Part shown: one piece after another, positions 1-11,241 of the stretch
How positions within the stretch are numbered: the stretch's first letter is position 1
Layout: each line of letters starts with the position of its first letter
Assembly (NCBI RefSeq): GCF_003129565.1
Contig: NZ_QETF01000006.1
Coordinates: 62,001 to 126,000 of the forward strand
Length of the DNA stretch: 64,000 nt
Reading direction: 5' to 3'
Origin: Salibaculum griseiflavum
Lineage (GTDB): Bacteria; Pseudomonadota; Alphaproteobacteria; Rhodobacterales; Rhodobacteraceae
Position numbers and translations under genes: made by a program
The notes under the pieces: model-generated
Told to the model about the DNA's origin: nothing
Database searches by the model: none
Seen by the model: only the letters and a program-made list of their open reading frames with translations

Positions 1-446
1 TCATCGGGCTGATCGGCGGCTGCGCCGGCTCGACCGCCTGTTCGGTCAAGGTGTTCCGCTATCAATTGCTGTTCTCTGCCGTGAAAGCCCAGATCCGCCG
101 TATCCACAGCCCGCACGGGGTCTTTTCCGTCCGCTACCAGGGCCGGCCCGTGGGCGAGGAGGTGCTCAGTTCGGTCATGGCCTTCTTCGTGGCCTTCATG
201 GTTGCCATTGGCGTCACCGGCGTCCTTCTGGGCATGACCGGGCTCGATTTCATCACAAGCGTCAGCGGCGCGGCCACGGCCATCGCCAATGTGGGCCCCG
301 GCCTTGGCAACGAAATCGGTCCGGCGGGCAATTTCGGCGGGCTGAACGATACGGCGAAGTGGATCCTGTCCATCGCGATGCTGGTGGGGCGGCTTGAAAT
401 CATGGCCGTTTTCACCATTCTGACCTGGCATTTCTGGAGGGCCTGA
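1..446 (+). CDS. trkH: TrkH/KtrB-type potassium uptake protein, C-terminal part
   Basis: The gene enters from the left edge (the reading frame starts at base 3) and ends with TGA at 444-446, so only about 147 C-terminal residues are visible. They hold the selectivity-filter-like segment GGCAGSTACSVKVFR close to the edge, a hydrophobic helix (VMAFFVAFMVAIGVTG) and the last pore repeat with IANVGPGLG and LGMTG-type turns. It ends in a membrane helix, ILSIAMLVGRLEIMAVFTIL. This is the usual C-terminus of TrkH, the membrane subunit of Trk potassium uptake, which works with the NAD-binding TrkA. The next gene starts on the last base of this stop (TGATG), which suggests co-transcription. Family assignment is firm; the start lies outside the window. 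Confidence 0.9.
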   Translation, partial: IGLIGGCAGSTACSVKVFRYQLLFSAVKAQIRRIHSPHGVFSVRYQGRPVGEEVLSSVMAFFVAFMVAIGVTGVLLGMTGLDFITSVSGAATAIANVGPGLGNEIGPAGNFGGLNDTAKWILSIAMLVGRLEIMAVFTILTWHFWRA

Positions 447-2011
447 TGCAGCGACCGCTTGGCGCACAAATATCGCATATGCTGAAGGATCGCGGGGTCG
501 AGGTGATCTTCGGCATTCCCGGCGTCCATAACCAAGAGCTCTATCGCGGCATCGAGGAGGCCGGGATCACCCATGTGCTGGCCCGCCACGAACAGGGGGC
601 GGGCTTCATGGCGGATGGCTATGCGCGGGCCACGGGCAAACCCGGAGTGGCCTATGTCATCACGGGGCCGGGCCTGTGCAACATCATGACGCCGATGGGA
701 CAGGCCTATTCGGACAGTGTGCCGATGCTGGTGATTTCCTCCTGCCTTGATGAGACAGCCGCCACGCGCGGGCAACTGCACCAGATGCTGGACCAGCGCG
801 CCGCGGCCGATACGGTTTGCGAATGGTCCGAAGAGGCCCGCACAGCCGAAGCCGCCTATGCCCTGATCGACCGCGCGTTGATCGAGATGGCCAGCGGGCG
901 GCCCCGGCCCCGGCATATCCAGATCCCGATCTCGGTGCTGGAAACCCCGGCGCCGCCGCCCGGCCCGCGCCCCGTCGTGGCCTCGGAAAGGTCGGATGAC
1001 CCCATGCCGGCGGTGATCGAGGCCATACTGGGCGCGAAACGGCCGCTCTTCATTCTCGGCGGCGGCGCAAGGGGATGTGGCTATCAGGCGCGTGATGCGG
1101 TGCGGGCGCTGGGTGCGGCCTCATTCGAAACCTATGCCGGGCGCGGAATCGTCGGTGCCTATGCGCTGAACTACCGAAGCAACATGGCCCGGCCCGAGGC
1201 GCAGGGCGTCCTCGAACAGGCCGATGTCGTGGTGTTGGTGGGCAGTGAACTGAGCCATTCCGATCTGTTGCGCGACGATGCCGGTATTCGCGGGCGTTTG
1301 ATCCAGGTGGATATCGACCCCGGCGCGTTTCTGCCCGATTGCGAATGGCCGGTCCTGTCCCGGGCGTCGGATTTCTTCGACGTGCTGCTGGCCGCACTGG
1401 AGGGCCACGAGCCCGCGACAGACTGGACACCGGCAGAGGTCAAATCCGCCAAGGCCCGCTGGCGCGGCCAGGTGGATGCGGAAACGCCGCATGTTCTGCC
1501 CGTGATGGACGCGCTGCGTGCCTGCCTGCCCGATCTGACCTCGATCTATTCCGACATGACCCAGTTTGCTTACGTGGCGCTGGAATGCTGGCCGATGGAA
1601 CGGCCCGGCTTCTGGCACCACCCGTCTGGCTTTGGAACGCTGGGGTTTTCCTTGCCGGCCGCCATTGGGGGCGCCATGGCCCGGCCTGGCTTGCCGACGC
1701 TCTGCATCATCGGCGATTACGGCATTCAATACACCATTGCCGAGTTGGGCACTGCGGTGGAACAGGGCCTGCCCCTGCCGATCCTTCTATGGGACAACGG
1801 CAAGCTGGGCGCGATCGAGGACAGCATGGTCGCCGCCCAGATCGCCCCCAACGCGGTGATCCAGCGTAACCCGGATTTCCTTGCGCTGGCGCGGGCCTAT
1901 GGGGCAGGGGCGGAAGAACCGGACAGCCTGACGGCCCTGCAAGAGGCCGTCACGGAAGCGTTCAAGGCGGATCGCCCGACCCTGATCCGCATGACACCGG
2001 GTTTGGCCTGA
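446..2011 (+). CDS. Thiamine diphosphate-dependent decarboxylase (acetolactate synthase-like; possibly 2-ketoarginine decarboxylase)
   Basis: The 521-residue protein has the three-part ThDP enzyme layout. The N-terminal Pyr domain carries the catalytic glutamate at E49 (RHEQGAGFMADGYARATG), the middle domain is Rossmann-like (residues ~190-320), and the C-terminal PP domain carries the Mg/ThDP motif from GDYGIQYT to the Asn of LLWDNGKLG. The GDY in place of GDG and the overall length resemble AruI (5-guanidino-2-oxopentanoate decarboxylase, arginine transaminase pathway) more than biosynthetic IlvB. That substrate call is an inference, and no arginine transaminase gene is nearby. The start ATG overlaps the TrkH stop by one base and the stop overlaps the next ATG by one base. 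It could also be a generic acetolactate synthase paralogue. Confidence 0.82.
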   Translation: MQRPLGAQISHMLKDRGVEVIFGIPGVHNQELYRGIEEAGITHVLARHEQGAGFMADGYARATGKPGVAYVITGPGLCNIMTPMGQAYSDSVPMLVISSCLDETAATRGQLHQMLDQRAAADTVCEWSEEARTAEAAYALIDRALIEMASGRPRPRHIQIPISVLETPAPPPGPRPVVASERSDDPMPAVIEAILGAKRPLFILGGGARGCGYQARDAVRALGAASFETYAGRGIVGAYALNYRSNMARPEAQGVLEQADVVVLVGSELSHSDLLRDDAGIRGRLIQVDIDPGAFLPDCEWPVLSRASDFFDVLLAALEGHEPATDWTPAEVKSAKARWRGQVDAETPHVLPVMDALRACLPDLTSIYSDMTQFAYVALECWPMERPGFWHHPSGFGTLGFSLPAAIGGAMARPGLPTLCIIGDYGIQYTIAELGTAVEQGLPLPILLWDNGKLGAIEDSMVAAQIAPNAVIQRNPDFLALARAYGAGAEEPDSLTALQEAVTEAFKADRPTLIRMTPGLA

Positions 2012-2325
2012 TGGACCATCCGCTGATCGACCTTGTGAACCAGCGCATCCGTGAGGCCGAGGAAGCTGGCGATTTCGACAATCTCCCCGGTGCCGGGCGG
2101 CCCTTGCCGGATTGTGACGACCCCGAAAACGCGCTGCTCAACCGCTTGGTCAAGGAAAATGGCGGTGTGCCGGAATTCGTGTCCCTTTCGCGCGAGTTGG
2201 AAAAGCTGCGCAAAGAGTTGAACGAAACCACGGACCGCACCGCGCGCCGGGATATCCTGAAAGACATGTCGATGATGGAGGCCCGGATCGAGATCGCCCG
2301 CAAATCCTGGGCACGGTCCCGATGA
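2011..2325 (+). CDS. DUF1992 (DnaJ-homologue subfamily C28 conserved domain) protein
   Basis: A 104-residue charged protein. Its opening matches the DUF1992 pattern: DHPLIDLVNQRIREAEEAG is followed by the FDNLPGAGRPLP motif (residues ~20-32) and a helical, Glu/Arg-rich tail. The family is small and cytosolic, found in bacteria and in the eukaryotic DNAJC28 protein, without an established biochemical role. The gene overlaps its upstream neighbour by one base and the methyltransferase gene by four (ATGA at 2322-2325), so it is probably translated as part of the same message. Length is normal for the bacterial family. Confidence 0.8.
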   Translation: MDHPLIDLVNQRIREAEEAGDFDNLPGAGRPLPDCDDPENALLNRLVKENGGVPEFVSLSRELEKLRKELNETTDRTARRDILKDMSMMEARIEIARKSWARSR

Positions 2326-3515
2326 GCGAGGTGCGCGCCCAGTATGAGGCCTATCCCTATCCCGAACGTGACCCCGCGGACGAGTCCAAGAGGCTGATCT
2401 CCGGCTCGCCCTCCGATCCGCGCGAGATCGACCATTTCGTCTTTGGCGGCAAGCGGGACTGGGCGCGGCCCTTGCGGGTACTCGTGGCGGGCGGCGGCAC
2501 GGGGGACGGGCTGATCCAGTTGGCCCAGATGATGGCGTGGGCCGGCAAACCCGCCGAAATCACCTATCTTGACCTCTCGACCGCCTCTCGCGACGTGGCC
2601 GAGGCGCGGGCCAAGGCGCGCGGGCTGACCGGTATCCGTTTCGAGACCGGGTCGCTTCTGGACGCGGCGGAGTATGGCCGGTTCGACTATATCGACTGCT
2701 GCGGCGTGCTGCATCACCTGCCGGATCCGGCGGCGGGCTTTGCCGCCCTGCGGGCCGCGCTGGCCCCCGGGGGCGGACTGGGCTTCATGGTCTATGCCCC
2801 CTATGGGCGCAGCGGTGTCTACCCGTTGCAGACGGCTTTCGGTGCGTTGCTGGCGGGGTTGTCGCCGCAGGACAGGTTGGCACGGGCGAAAGAGATCTAC
2901 GCGCGCCTGCCCGAAGATCACCCGTTCAAGCGCAACCGGCTGGTCGGAGATCACGAGCAATCGGATGCCGGGTTCTACGACCTGTTGCTGCACTCGCAGG
3001 ATCGCGCTTTTGCCGTCGATGAATTGCTGTCGGTGATGGCCGAGACCGGCTGGCAATTGTCGGGCTTCGTGCAGCCGGCGCTTTATGATCCTTCGCGGCT
3101 GGCGGGCGTGCCGGAGGGGCTGGACCCGGCGACGCGCATGGCCGTGGCCGAGCAGTTGCGCGGCACGTTCAAGGTGCATGTGGGCTATGCGGTCGAGGCC
3201 GGGCGCGACACGGCGCGGGCGCGGCCTGCGGACCTGTCGCTGATCCCTCATCTGAAGGGCGGCGATCCGGCCAAGCTGGCGCGGATGGTAGGGGCGGGAA
3301 AACCCGTTCAGCTGACCTTCGGCCCGGTGACAGAGACCGTGCGCTTGCCGAAACGGGCGGCCCGGCTGATCGCCGGGATCAACGGCAAACGGACACTGGC
3401 CGAGATCGCCCGGGGCGCCGGGCTGGACCCGCTGGCTTTCGGCACGCTCTGGGCGCAGGTCGACCGGGAACTGGGCGGTTTCGGCCTGCTGCTTTATTCC
3501 GGGATCGGGAGGTAG
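2322..3515 (+). CDS. Class I SAM-dependent methyltransferase
   Basis: A 397-residue protein. The SAM-binding motif I is VLVAGGGTGDG (residues ~50-60), an acidic end to strand beta2 follows (YLDLS), and a post-motif region with FDYIDCCGVLHHLPDP marks the Rossmann methyltransferase core. The second half (~260-397) is a separate domain ending in a winged-helix-like stretch (AARLIAGINGKRTLAEIARGAG). The opening AQYEAYPYPERDP is typical of a group of proteobacterial methyltransferases of unknown substrate. It starts on ATGA overlapping the DUF1992 stop and ends five bases before the SRAP gene. The substrate cannot be told from sequence. Confidence 0.8.
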   Translation: MSEVRAQYEAYPYPERDPADESKRLISGSPSDPREIDHFVFGGKRDWARPLRVLVAGGGTGDGLIQLAQMMAWAGKPAEITYLDLSTASRDVAEARAKARGLTGIRFETGSLLDAAEYGRFDYIDCCGVLHHLPDPAAGFAALRAALAPGGGLGFMVYAPYGRSGVYPLQTAFGALLAGLSPQDRLARAKEIYARLPEDHPFKRNRLVGDHEQSDAGFYDLLLHSQDRAFAVDELLSVMAETGWQLSGFVQPALYDPSRLAGVPEGLDPATRMAVAEQLRGTFKVHVGYAVEAGRDTARARPADLSLIPHLKGGDPAKLARMVGAGKPVQLTFGPVTETVRLPKRAARLIAGINGKRTLAEIARGAGLDPLAFGTLWAQVDRELGGFGLLLYSGIGR

Positions 3516-3520
3516 GCCCG

Positions 3521-4198
3521 ATGTGCGGACGCATGGCCGTGACCCTGCCGCATGACGCGATGGCGCAGGTTTTCGATGCGGCCCCGGCCAATGACCTGCC
3601 CGAGGTGCCGAATTTCAATGTCTGCCCGACCACGCAGGTCGCCACCGTCACCAGCGATGCGGGCACCCGCCACCTGCGGCCCATGCGCTGGGGCTTCGTG
3701 CCGCATTGGTACAAATCGGTGAACGATGGCCCGCTGCTGATCAATGCCCGCGCCGAAACCATCGCCGAGAAACCCGCCTTTCGCACCGCCTGCCGGGAAC
3801 GGCGCTGCCTTGTTCCGGCCAGTGGCTTCTACGAATGGACCCGGCTGGAGGATGGCACCAAGCTGCCGTGGTATATCACCCGCCGAGACGGCGCGCCGCT
3901 GGCCTTTGCCGGCATCTGGCAGGATTGGGAACGCGACGGCGAGGCGCTGACCACCTGTGCCATCGTCACCACCGGGGCGAACGAGGCGATGTCCGAGATC
4001 CACCACCGGATCCCGGTCGTGCTGGAACAAGAGGACTGGCCGCTTTGGCTGGGCGAGGCGGGCAAGGGCGCGGCGACCCTGATGCAGACCCCGGCAGAGG
4101 ATGTGTTGGCGTTCCACCGGGTCAGCCGCGCCGTGAATTCCAACCGCGCCAGCGGGCCGGAATTGATCGAACCGATTGATCCCGAGGACGAGGATTAG
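3521..4198 (+). CDS. SOS response-associated peptidase family protein (YedK/HMCES, abasic-site crosslinker)
   Basis: A 225-residue SRAP-domain protein. The mature catalytic Cys2 directly follows the initiator Met (MCGRMAVT). The other family hallmarks are present: the Asn and Glu of LLINARAETIAEKPAF (residues ~75-90), the RRCLVPASGFYEW block (~95-107) and the late His of IHHRIPV (~164). In YedK and HMCES, Cys2 forms a thiazolidine crosslink with abasic sites in single-stranded DNA and shields them from nucleases. The start lies five bases after the methyltransferase stop, so it is probably read through from upstream. Its 3' end overlaps the convergent malonyl-CoA synthetase gene by four bases. 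No LexA box was recognised in front of it. Confidence 0.9.
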   Translation: MCGRMAVTLPHDAMAQVFDAAPANDLPEVPNFNVCPTTQVATVTSDAGTRHLRPMRWGFVPHWYKSVNDGPLLINARAETIAEKPAFRTACRERRCLVPASGFYEWTRLEDGTKLPWYITRRDGAPLAFAGIWQDWERDGEALTTCAIVTTGANEAMSEIHHRIPVVLEQEDWPLWLGEAGKGAATLMQTPAEDVLAFHRVSRAVNSNRASGPELIEPIDPEDED

Positions 4199-5682
4199 CC
4201 GGTGAACAGGCCCGCATAGGTCTGACGCAAGGCCGCTTTTTGCACCTTGCCCATCGTGTTGCGCGGCAATTCCGGCACGATCTCGACATGACGCGGGTGC
4301 TTGAAGCGCGCGAGCTCTGTCAGGCCTGACAGCACGGCCTTGGGCGTCACATCGCCCACGACTACGGCAACGACGGTCTCGCCCATATCCGCATGGGGCA
4401 CACCGATCACCGCGCTTTCCACCACGCCGGGAAGGGCGTCGATCGCTTCTTCCACCTCTTTTGGATAGACGTTTAGCCCGCCGGAGATGATCAGGTCCTT
4501 GGCGCGCCCGACGATGGTGACATAGCCATCCGCGCCCTGCACGGCCAGATCGCCGGTGATGAAAAACCCGTCGGGCCGCAGCTCTTCCGCCGTCTTCTCG
4601 GGCATGTTCCAATACCCTTTGAACACGTTCGGCCCCCGCACCTCGATGATGCCGATCTCGCCCGGGGGCAGGTCGGCGCCGGTTTCGGGGTGGCGGATTT
4701 TCAGGTCCACATCCGGCAGGGGCAGGCCCACCGTGCCGGCGCGCCTCTCGCCGTCGTAAGGGTTGGAGGTGGACATGTTGGTTTCGGTCATCCCGTAGCG
4801 TTCAAGGATGCGGTGCCCGGTGCGGGCGGTGAACCTGTCATGAGTCTCTGCCAGCAGCGGGGCGGAGCCGGAAATGAACAGCCGCATCCCGGCCGTCAGG
4901 TCATGGTCCAACCGGTCATCGTCCAGCAGGCGGGTATAGAAGGTCGGCACGCCCATCATGGCTGTGGCATGGGGCAGGGCGGCGATCATGGCGTCGGTGT
5001 CGAATTTCGGTAGCAGGATCATGCTGCCCCCGGCCAGAAGGGTGATGTTCGTCGCCACGAACAGCCCGTGCGTGTGAAAGATCGGCAGGGCGTGGATCAG
5101 CCTGTCGGCGGCGGTGAAGTGCCACAGGTCGCGTAGGGTTTGCGTATTGGACAGAAGGTTGCGGTGGGTCAGCATCGCGCCCTTGGACCGCCCCGTGGTG
5201 CCGGATGTATAAAGCAGCGCCGCCAGGTCATCGGGCCCGCGCGCGGCGACCGGGGCCACATCCTCTTGCCCTGCCATGAGGTCCAGGAAGCTGCCGCTGT
5301 CGCCATCCTCGGCAAGGGTCAGGACAGGGCAAGTGCCTTCCAGCGTCGGCTTCGAGGCTGGGTCGCAGATCAACAGGCGCGCGCCACTGTCGTCCCGGAA
5401 ATAGGCGACCTCGTCAGGTGTGTAGGCGGTGTTGAGCGGCAGGTAGACCACCCCGGCCTGCACCGCCCCGGCATAAAGCGCCAGCGCGGTGGGCGATTTG
5501 CCAACCTGAACCACGACCCTGTCACCGACGCCGAGCCCGGCGGCGGCATAGGCATTGGCCGCACGGGCCGCCAGTCGCATGAATTTTGCATAGCCAATCT
5601 TCCGGCCCTGCCATTCCAGGAAGGGCGCGGCGCTGTCCATGTGGGGCGCGAAAAGCGCGTCATAAAGGGTGTTCGGCGCCAT
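4195..5682 (-). CDS. matB: Malonyl-CoA synthetase-like AMP-binding enzyme
   Basis: An acyl-adenylate-forming enzyme. The P-loop-like motif is LLYTSGTTGRSKGAML (residues ~155-170 from this start), then RYGMTET, the hinge motif of the C-terminal domain (GYVTIVGRAKDLIISGG) and the catalytic lysine in NTMGKVQK close to the end. Overall it resembles MatB, which activates malonate to malonyl-CoA. I placed the start at the ATG giving MAPNTLYDALF because family members begin there, giving 495 residues. The frame stays open to TTG at 5796 and includes ATGs at 5787, 5769 and 5760, but none has a clear ribosome-binding site. The longer form would add a His/Cys-rich segment. Other short-chain acyl-CoA synthetases are possible alternatives. 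Confidence 0.8.
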   Translation of the reverse strand: MAPNTLYDALFAPHMDSAAPFLEWQGRKIGYAKFMRLAARAANAYAAAGLGVGDRVVVQVGKSPTALALYAGAVQAGVVYLPLNTAYTPDEVAYFRDDSGARLLICDPASKPTLEGTCPVLTLAEDGDSGSFLDLMAGQEDVAPVAARGPDDLAALLYTSGTTGRSKGAMLTHRNLLSNTQTLRDLWHFTAADRLIHALPIFHTHGLFVATNITLLAGGSMILLPKFDTDAMIAALPHATAMMGVPTFYTRLLDDDRLDHDLTAGMRLFISGSAPLLAETHDRFTARTGHRILERYGMTETNMSTSNPYDGERRAGTVGLPLPDVDLKIRHPETGADLPPGEIGIIEVRGPNVFKGYWNMPEKTAEELRPDGFFITGDLAVQGADGYVTIVGRAKDLIISGGLNVYPKEVEEAIDALPGVVESAVIGVPHADMGETVVAVVVGDVTPKAVLSGLTELARFKHPRHVEIVPELPRNTMGKVQKAALRQTYAGLFTG

Positions 5683-5799
5683 CTGGGGCGGTGTGTCGTC
5701 TTGCGGTGCGGCATGCAGGTGGCAGCCGCAATCGGGCGGGTGGTCGGTATGGTCATGCATCGGGCGCATCTTTGCCCGGCTGGCCATCGGGGGCAATGG

Positions 5800-6251
5800 C
5801 TAGATCGGGCCTGGCCGGCGTTCATCCGAGAGCAGCACGTTCGCCTCGACATCGCCGACGCCGGGCAGGGTCATGATCCTGCGTCGCAGAACCCGCTCGA
5901 AATCCGCCAGGTCGCGGGCCACGACCCGCAGCCGGTAATCGTATAGGCCAAGCACGTGCTCGACCAGTTGCACCTCGGGGATGGCCGTGACCGCGCGTTC
6001 GAAATCCTCCAGGCTGACGCGGCCCTTGGTGGCCAGCTTGACCCCAAGGAACACCGTGACGCCGAACCCCAGCGCCTGCGCATCCAGGTCCACCCGTTGC
6101 CCGGCCAGGATGCCCGCCTCGCGCAGGCGCCGCAGCCGGCGCCATGTGGCGGGCTGGCTCAGACCCACGGCCTCGCCCAGGGCCGCCGCGCTGCGCCCGG
6201 CATCGCGGGCCATCTCGCGCAGAAGCGCGCGATCGGTGGTGTCCAGGTCCA

Positions 6252-6255
<4 letters not shown>
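5800..6255 (-). CDS. Lrp/AsnC family transcriptional regulator (second of a tandem pair)
   Basis: 151 residues in the standard Lrp layout. An N-terminal winged helix-turn-helix (residues ~5-60, with the recognition part LSQPATWRRLRRLREAGIL) precedes a C-terminal RAM/ligand-binding domain (~70-145, ending RIMTLPGVGDVEANVLLS). Lrp proteins form octamers that bind amino acids. The ATG overlaps the stop of the upstream paralogue by four bases, and the gene stops before the malonyl-CoA synthetase gene on the same strand. The pair is divergent from ilvC, so branched-chain amino acid control is a reasonable but untested guess. Confidence 0.88.
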
Positions 6256-7869
<1,614 letters not shown>

Positions 7870-7901
7870 GCGGACGGAAATTTCGGAATTTCGGTCCTCG
7901 T

Positions 7902-7923
7902 ATCGAATTTCTGAAAATTCGAT
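7902..7923. repeat. Short inverted repeat downstream of ilvC
   Basis: ATCGAATTT at 7902-7910 and AAATTCGAT at 7915-7923 are perfect reverse complements separated by four bases. It sits immediately before the main ilvC terminator hairpin. It may be a second 3' stabilising hairpin or a protein-binding dyad; the sequence does not decide. Confidence 0.55.
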
Positions 7924-7926
7924 CCC

Positions 7927-7964
7927 GGTCCCGCAGGCGAAGGCTTGCGGGACCGTTTCGTTTC
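7927..7964 (+). terminator. Rho-independent terminator of ilvC
   Basis: GGTCCCGCA (7927-7935) pairs with TGCGGGACC (7946-7954) around a ten-base loop, followed by GTTTCGTTTC. A 9-bp GC-rich stem plus a T-rich tail is typical of intrinsic termination, and it lies between ilvC and the unrelated transporter gene. Confidence 0.75.
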
Positions 7965-7980
7965 GGGGCAAGTGACGGTC

Positions 7981-8883
7981 ATGGCTCCACAACCTACCCC
8001 CGCCAACTGGCTTTCCGTCATCGCTCTCGGTCTGATCTGGGGCGGCACCTTCATGGTGGTGTCCATCGCGTTGCAGGGCTACGGCCCGCTGACCGTGGCC
8101 TGCGCGCGCACCACGCTCGGGGCGGTGTCGCTGCTGGTCCTGATGCGGTTTCTGGGGCGCCCCTGGCCAAGGGATCGCACGGTCTGGACCTACCTCGCGG
8201 TGATCGGGCCGCTCAACACCGCCTTGCCGTTTTTCCTGCTCAGCTGGGGCCAGCAATACGTGCCCTCGGCCTTTGCCGGGCTGTCTATGGCGGCGCTGCC
8301 GCTTTTCGTGCTGCCCTTGGCGCATTTCTTCAGCGACGAAAAATTGGCCCTGCGCAAGACGCTGGGCGTGTTGCTGGGTTTCGTCGGCGCCGCCGTGCTG
8401 CTGGGGCCCGGGGCATTGCGACTTGGGCAGGGGATCGAGCCGCTGGCCCAGATCGCCTGCCTGGGCGCGGCGCTGTCCTATGCGCTGTCCTCGGTGCTGA
8501 CCCGACGCTGTCCGCCGGTCGACTCGATCGCCATGGCGGCGATCACGCTGTCCATCGGCGCGGCCTGCCTGATCCCGCCGATGCTGCTGGTCGAGGGCCT
8601 GCCCCACTGGCAACCGGGGTTGTCGGGCTGGGCGATCCTGTTCCTGGGGCTCGTGCCCACGGCTTTTGCCGCGCTGTTGCGGGTCACCGTGGTGCGCAGC
8701 GCCGGAGCGGTCTTCATGACGCTGGTGAATTACCAAGTGCCGGTCTGGTCCATGGTCTTCGGAGCGCTGGTCCTGAACGAGGCGCTGCCGGGGCGCTTCT
8801 TTGTCGCGCTGGCGCTGATCCTGACCGGGCTGGCCATAAGCCAATGGCGTAGCCAGATCCGGCTTTTCACCCCACGGGCCTAG
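7981..8883 (+). CDS. DMT-superfamily (EamA) inner-membrane transporter
   Basis: About 300 residues, almost entirely hydrophobic, with ten predicted membrane helices in two homologous EamA halves (first half beginning [21 protein letters not shown], second near [18 protein letters not shown]). The family exports or exchanges small metabolites such as amino acids; the substrate cannot be read from sequence. I chose the ATG at 7981 ([13 protein letters not shown]) since the first helix follows directly. An in-frame codon at 7945 would add 12 residues overlapping the ilvC terminator, which is less likely. The 3' end overlaps the convergent glmM gene by four bases. Confidence 0.85.
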   Translation: MAPQPTPANWLSVIALGLIWGGTFMVVSIALQGYGPLTVACARTTLGAVSLLVLMRFLGRPWPRDRTVWTYLAVIGPLNTALPFFLLSWGQQYVPSAFAGLSMAALPLFVLPLAHFFSDEKLALRKTLGVLLGFVGAAVLLGPGALRLGQGIEPLAQIACLGAALSYALSSVLTRRCPPVDSIAMAAITLSIGAACLIPPMLLVEGLPHWQPGLSGWAILFLGLVPTAFAALLRVTVVRSAGAVFMTLVNYQVPVWSMVFGALVLNEALPGRFFVALALILTGLAISQWRSQIRLFTPRA

Positions 8884-10226
8884 CCGGCGCTTCGGCCGAT
8901 TTCCGCGACGATCCCGTCAACAACACGCGCGAGAAGGCCTTCGTCCTCGCATTCGGCCATGACCCGGATCAATGGCTCGGTCCCTGACTTGCGGATCAAC
9001 AACCGGCCCTTGCCGGCCAGGTCCGCCTCGGCCTGTGCGATGACCTCTTTCACCGCAGAAAGTGCCAGCGGATCTCTGTCCGGTGCGTAGCGGACGTTCT
9101 CCAGCTTCTGCGGGACGGTTTCGAAGACCCGCGCCAGTTCCGAGGCCCGCTGGCCGGTCTCGACCATTGCGGCGAGGAATTGCAGACCCGCCAGCAGCCC
9201 GTCGCCCGTGGTGGCGTAATCCGTCATCACGATATGGCCGGATTGTTCGCCGCCCAGGTTGAACCCGCCCGCGCGCATTCGTTCCACGACGTAGCGGTCT
9301 CCGACCTTGGTGCGGTCCAGCGTGATGCCCTTGCCGCCCAGGTGGCGTTCCAACCCGAGGTTTGACATCACCGTCGCCACCAGCGTGTTGCCGGCCAATC
9401 GCCCGGCCTCGGCCCAGCGGGTGGCGAAAAGACCCATGACCTGGTCCCCGTCGGCGACCTGTCCGGTTTCGTCCAGGATCATCACCCGGTCGGCGTCGCC
9501 ATCCAGGCAGATGCCCATATCCGCGCCATGGGCGACGATGGTTTCGGCGGCGGTGCGCGGTGCGGTCGACCCGACATTGTCGTTGATATTGTAGCCGTTG
9601 GGAGAGACGCCCACGGTTATGACGTCGGCGCCCAGCTCCCATAGCACCTCAGGCGCCACGCGGTGGGCCGCGCCATTGGCGCAATCGACCACCACCTTCA
9701 GCCCGGCCAGGGTATGGCCGTGGGGAAAGGTCGACTTCACCCTCTCGGCATAGCGGAACCGGCCATCGTCGATGCGGCGGGCGCGGCCGATATTGATCGC
9801 CTGCACCGGCTCGACCCCGGCCTCCAGAAGGTGCTCGATCTCCGCTTCGGCCGCATCGGACAGCTTGAAGCCATCAGGACCGAAGAACTTGATGCCGTTG
9901 TCGATGGCGCGGTTATGGCTGGCCGAGATCATGATGCCCAGATCGGCCCGCATCGAGGTGGTCAGAAGCCCGACCGCGGGGGTTGGCACCGGCCCCAGAA
10001 GCAGCACGTTCATCCCGGTGCTGGTCAGCCCGGCGGTGAGTGCATTCTCGAACATGTAGCCGGACAGGCGGGTGTCCTTGCCGATCACCACGCGGTGATC
10101 ATTGCTGCCGTCGTTTCGGAAATACCGGCCCACGGCCGCCCCCAGCCGCAGGGCCATCTCGGCGGTCATGGGTGGTGTATTGGCGGTGCCACGCACGCCG
10201 TCGGTGCCAAAAAGCTTGCGGGTCAA
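8880..10226 (-). CDS. glmM: Phosphoglucosamine mutase
   Basis: A 448-residue alpha-D-phosphohexomutase that interconverts glucosamine-6-phosphate and glucosamine-1-phosphate for UDP-GlcNAc, peptidoglycan and LPS synthesis. It begins with the family signature [13 protein letters not shown]. The catalytic phosphoserine is S103 (MISASHN, residues 99-105), the metal loop is [14 protein letters not shown] (~240), the sugar-binding loop is [13 protein letters not shown] (~325) and the phosphate-binding loop is [15 protein letters not shown] near the C-terminus. It overlaps the folP stop by four bases, and the folB-folP-glmM order is common in Rhodobacterales. Confidence 0.96.
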   Translation of the reverse strand: MTRKLFGTDGVRGTANTPPMTAEMALRLGAAVGRYFRNDGSNDHRVVIGKDTRLSGYMFENALTAGLTSTGMNVLLLGPVPTPAVGLLTTSMRADLGIMISASHNRAIDNGIKFFGPDGFKLSDAAEAEIEHLLEAGVEPVQAINIGRARRIDDGRFRYAERVKSTFPHGHTLAGLKVVVDCANGAAHRVAPEVLWELGADVITVGVSPNGYNINDNVGSTAPRTAAETIVAHGADMGICLDGDADRVMILDETGQVADGDQVMGLFATRWAEAGRLAGNTLVATVMSNLGLERHLGGKGITLDRTKVGDRYVVERMRAGGFNLGGEQSGHIVMTDYATTGDGLLAGLQFLAAMVETGQRASELARVFETVPQKLENVRYAPDRDPLALSAVKEVIAQAEADLAGKGRLLIRKSGTEPLIRVMAECEDEGLLARVVDGIVAEIGRSAG

Positions 10227-11230
10227 GGCTGCTCTCCTCTCAGGGCGGCGGCCAACTGGAAGGCCTGGCGGGTTTCGGCGGTGTCATGGACACGGGTGAT
10301 CTGAATGCCCTGGGCCAGCCCGTGCAGCGCCACGGCGATGGATCCCGGCATGCGGTCGCGGGCCTCGGGTGCATCGGCGAGGGTGCCGATGAACCGCTTG
10401 CGCGACACGCCCAGCAATATCGCGCAGCCCAGCCCGTGAAACAGGGAAAGATTGCGCAGAAGCGTCAGGTTGTGATCCAGCGTCTTGCCGAAACCGATGC
10501 CAGGATCGACGACGATGCGGTCGCGGGGAATGCCGGCCCGTTCCGCCATGGCGATCCGGTCTGCAAGGAAGTCGTAAATATCCAGCAGCACATCATCATA
10601 GGTGGGGTCGTCCTGCATGTCCTGAGGGGTGCCCTGCGCATGCATGAGACAGATCGGCAACCCACTGTCGGCGGCGACCTGCGCCATGCGCCCGTCATAG
10701 GAAAAGGCCGACACGTCGTTGAGCATGCTGGCCCCGGCGCCGATGGCCGACCGGGCCACCATGGATTTGCGGGTGTCGATGGAAATTGCCCCGTCGCTGC
10801 CCGCACGGATGGCGGCAATCACGGGCGCGGTGCGTCCGATCTCGTCCTCGACACCCACCTCGAGGGCACCGGGGCGGGTGCTTTCGCCGCCCACGTCGAT
10901 GATGTCGGCCCCGACGGCCTGCATGGCGCGGGCCTGGGCCAGGGCCGCCTCGGGGTCCATGAACAGCCCGCCATCGGAAAAACTGTCGGGCGTCACGTTG
11001 AGGATGCCCATCAGGCGCGGGTGGTCCATGGCCAGCCCGGCCAGCGGTGCGCGCGGGGCGGTCAGGCGCTCAAGCACATCGCCCGGCACGTCCCTGGCCG
11101 CGATCAGCGCGCGGGGGCCGTCGCGCTCGATCCGCTCGACCTGCGTGAACCAGCACCAGCCGCCAGCCAGGGGCAAGGCGCCCTCGGGACGGTGTGGATC
11201 GGTCTGCGGGATCGGGCGATAGTAGGTCAT
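10223..11230 (-). CDS. folP: Dihydropteroate synthase
   Basis: Joins p-aminobenzoate to dihydropterin pyrophosphate in folate synthesis and is the sulfonamide target. The pterin-binding TIM barrel shows both signatures: [15 protein letters not shown] (residues ~73-87) and [16 protein letters not shown] (~104-119). Further barrel motifs are [20 protein letters not shown] and [15 protein letters not shown], with a C-terminal loop [13 protein letters not shown] placed the start at the ATG giving [11 protein letters not shown] (335 residues). The upstream open frame overlaps folB and has no homology-like content. An N-terminal region of about 70 residues before the barrel is usual in this group. 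The stop overlaps the glmM start by four bases. Confidence 0.95.
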   Translation of the reverse strand: MTYYRPIPQTDPHRPEGALPLAGGWCWFTQVERIERDGPRALIAARDVPGDVLERLTAPRAPLAGLAMDHPRLMGILNVTPDSFSDGGLFMDPEAALAQARAMQAVGADIIDVGGESTRPGALEVGVEDEIGRTAPVIAAIRAGSDGAISIDTRKSMVARSAIGAGASMLNDVSAFSYDGRMAQVAADSGLPICLMHAQGTPQDMQDDPTYDDVLLDIYDFLADRIAMAERAGIPRDRIVVDPGIGFGKTLDHNLTLLRNLSLFHGLGCAILLGVSRKRFIGTLADAPEARDRMPGSIAVALHGLAQGIQITRVHDTAETRQAFQLAAALRGEQP

Positions 11231-11241
11231 GGGCGTCCGGG

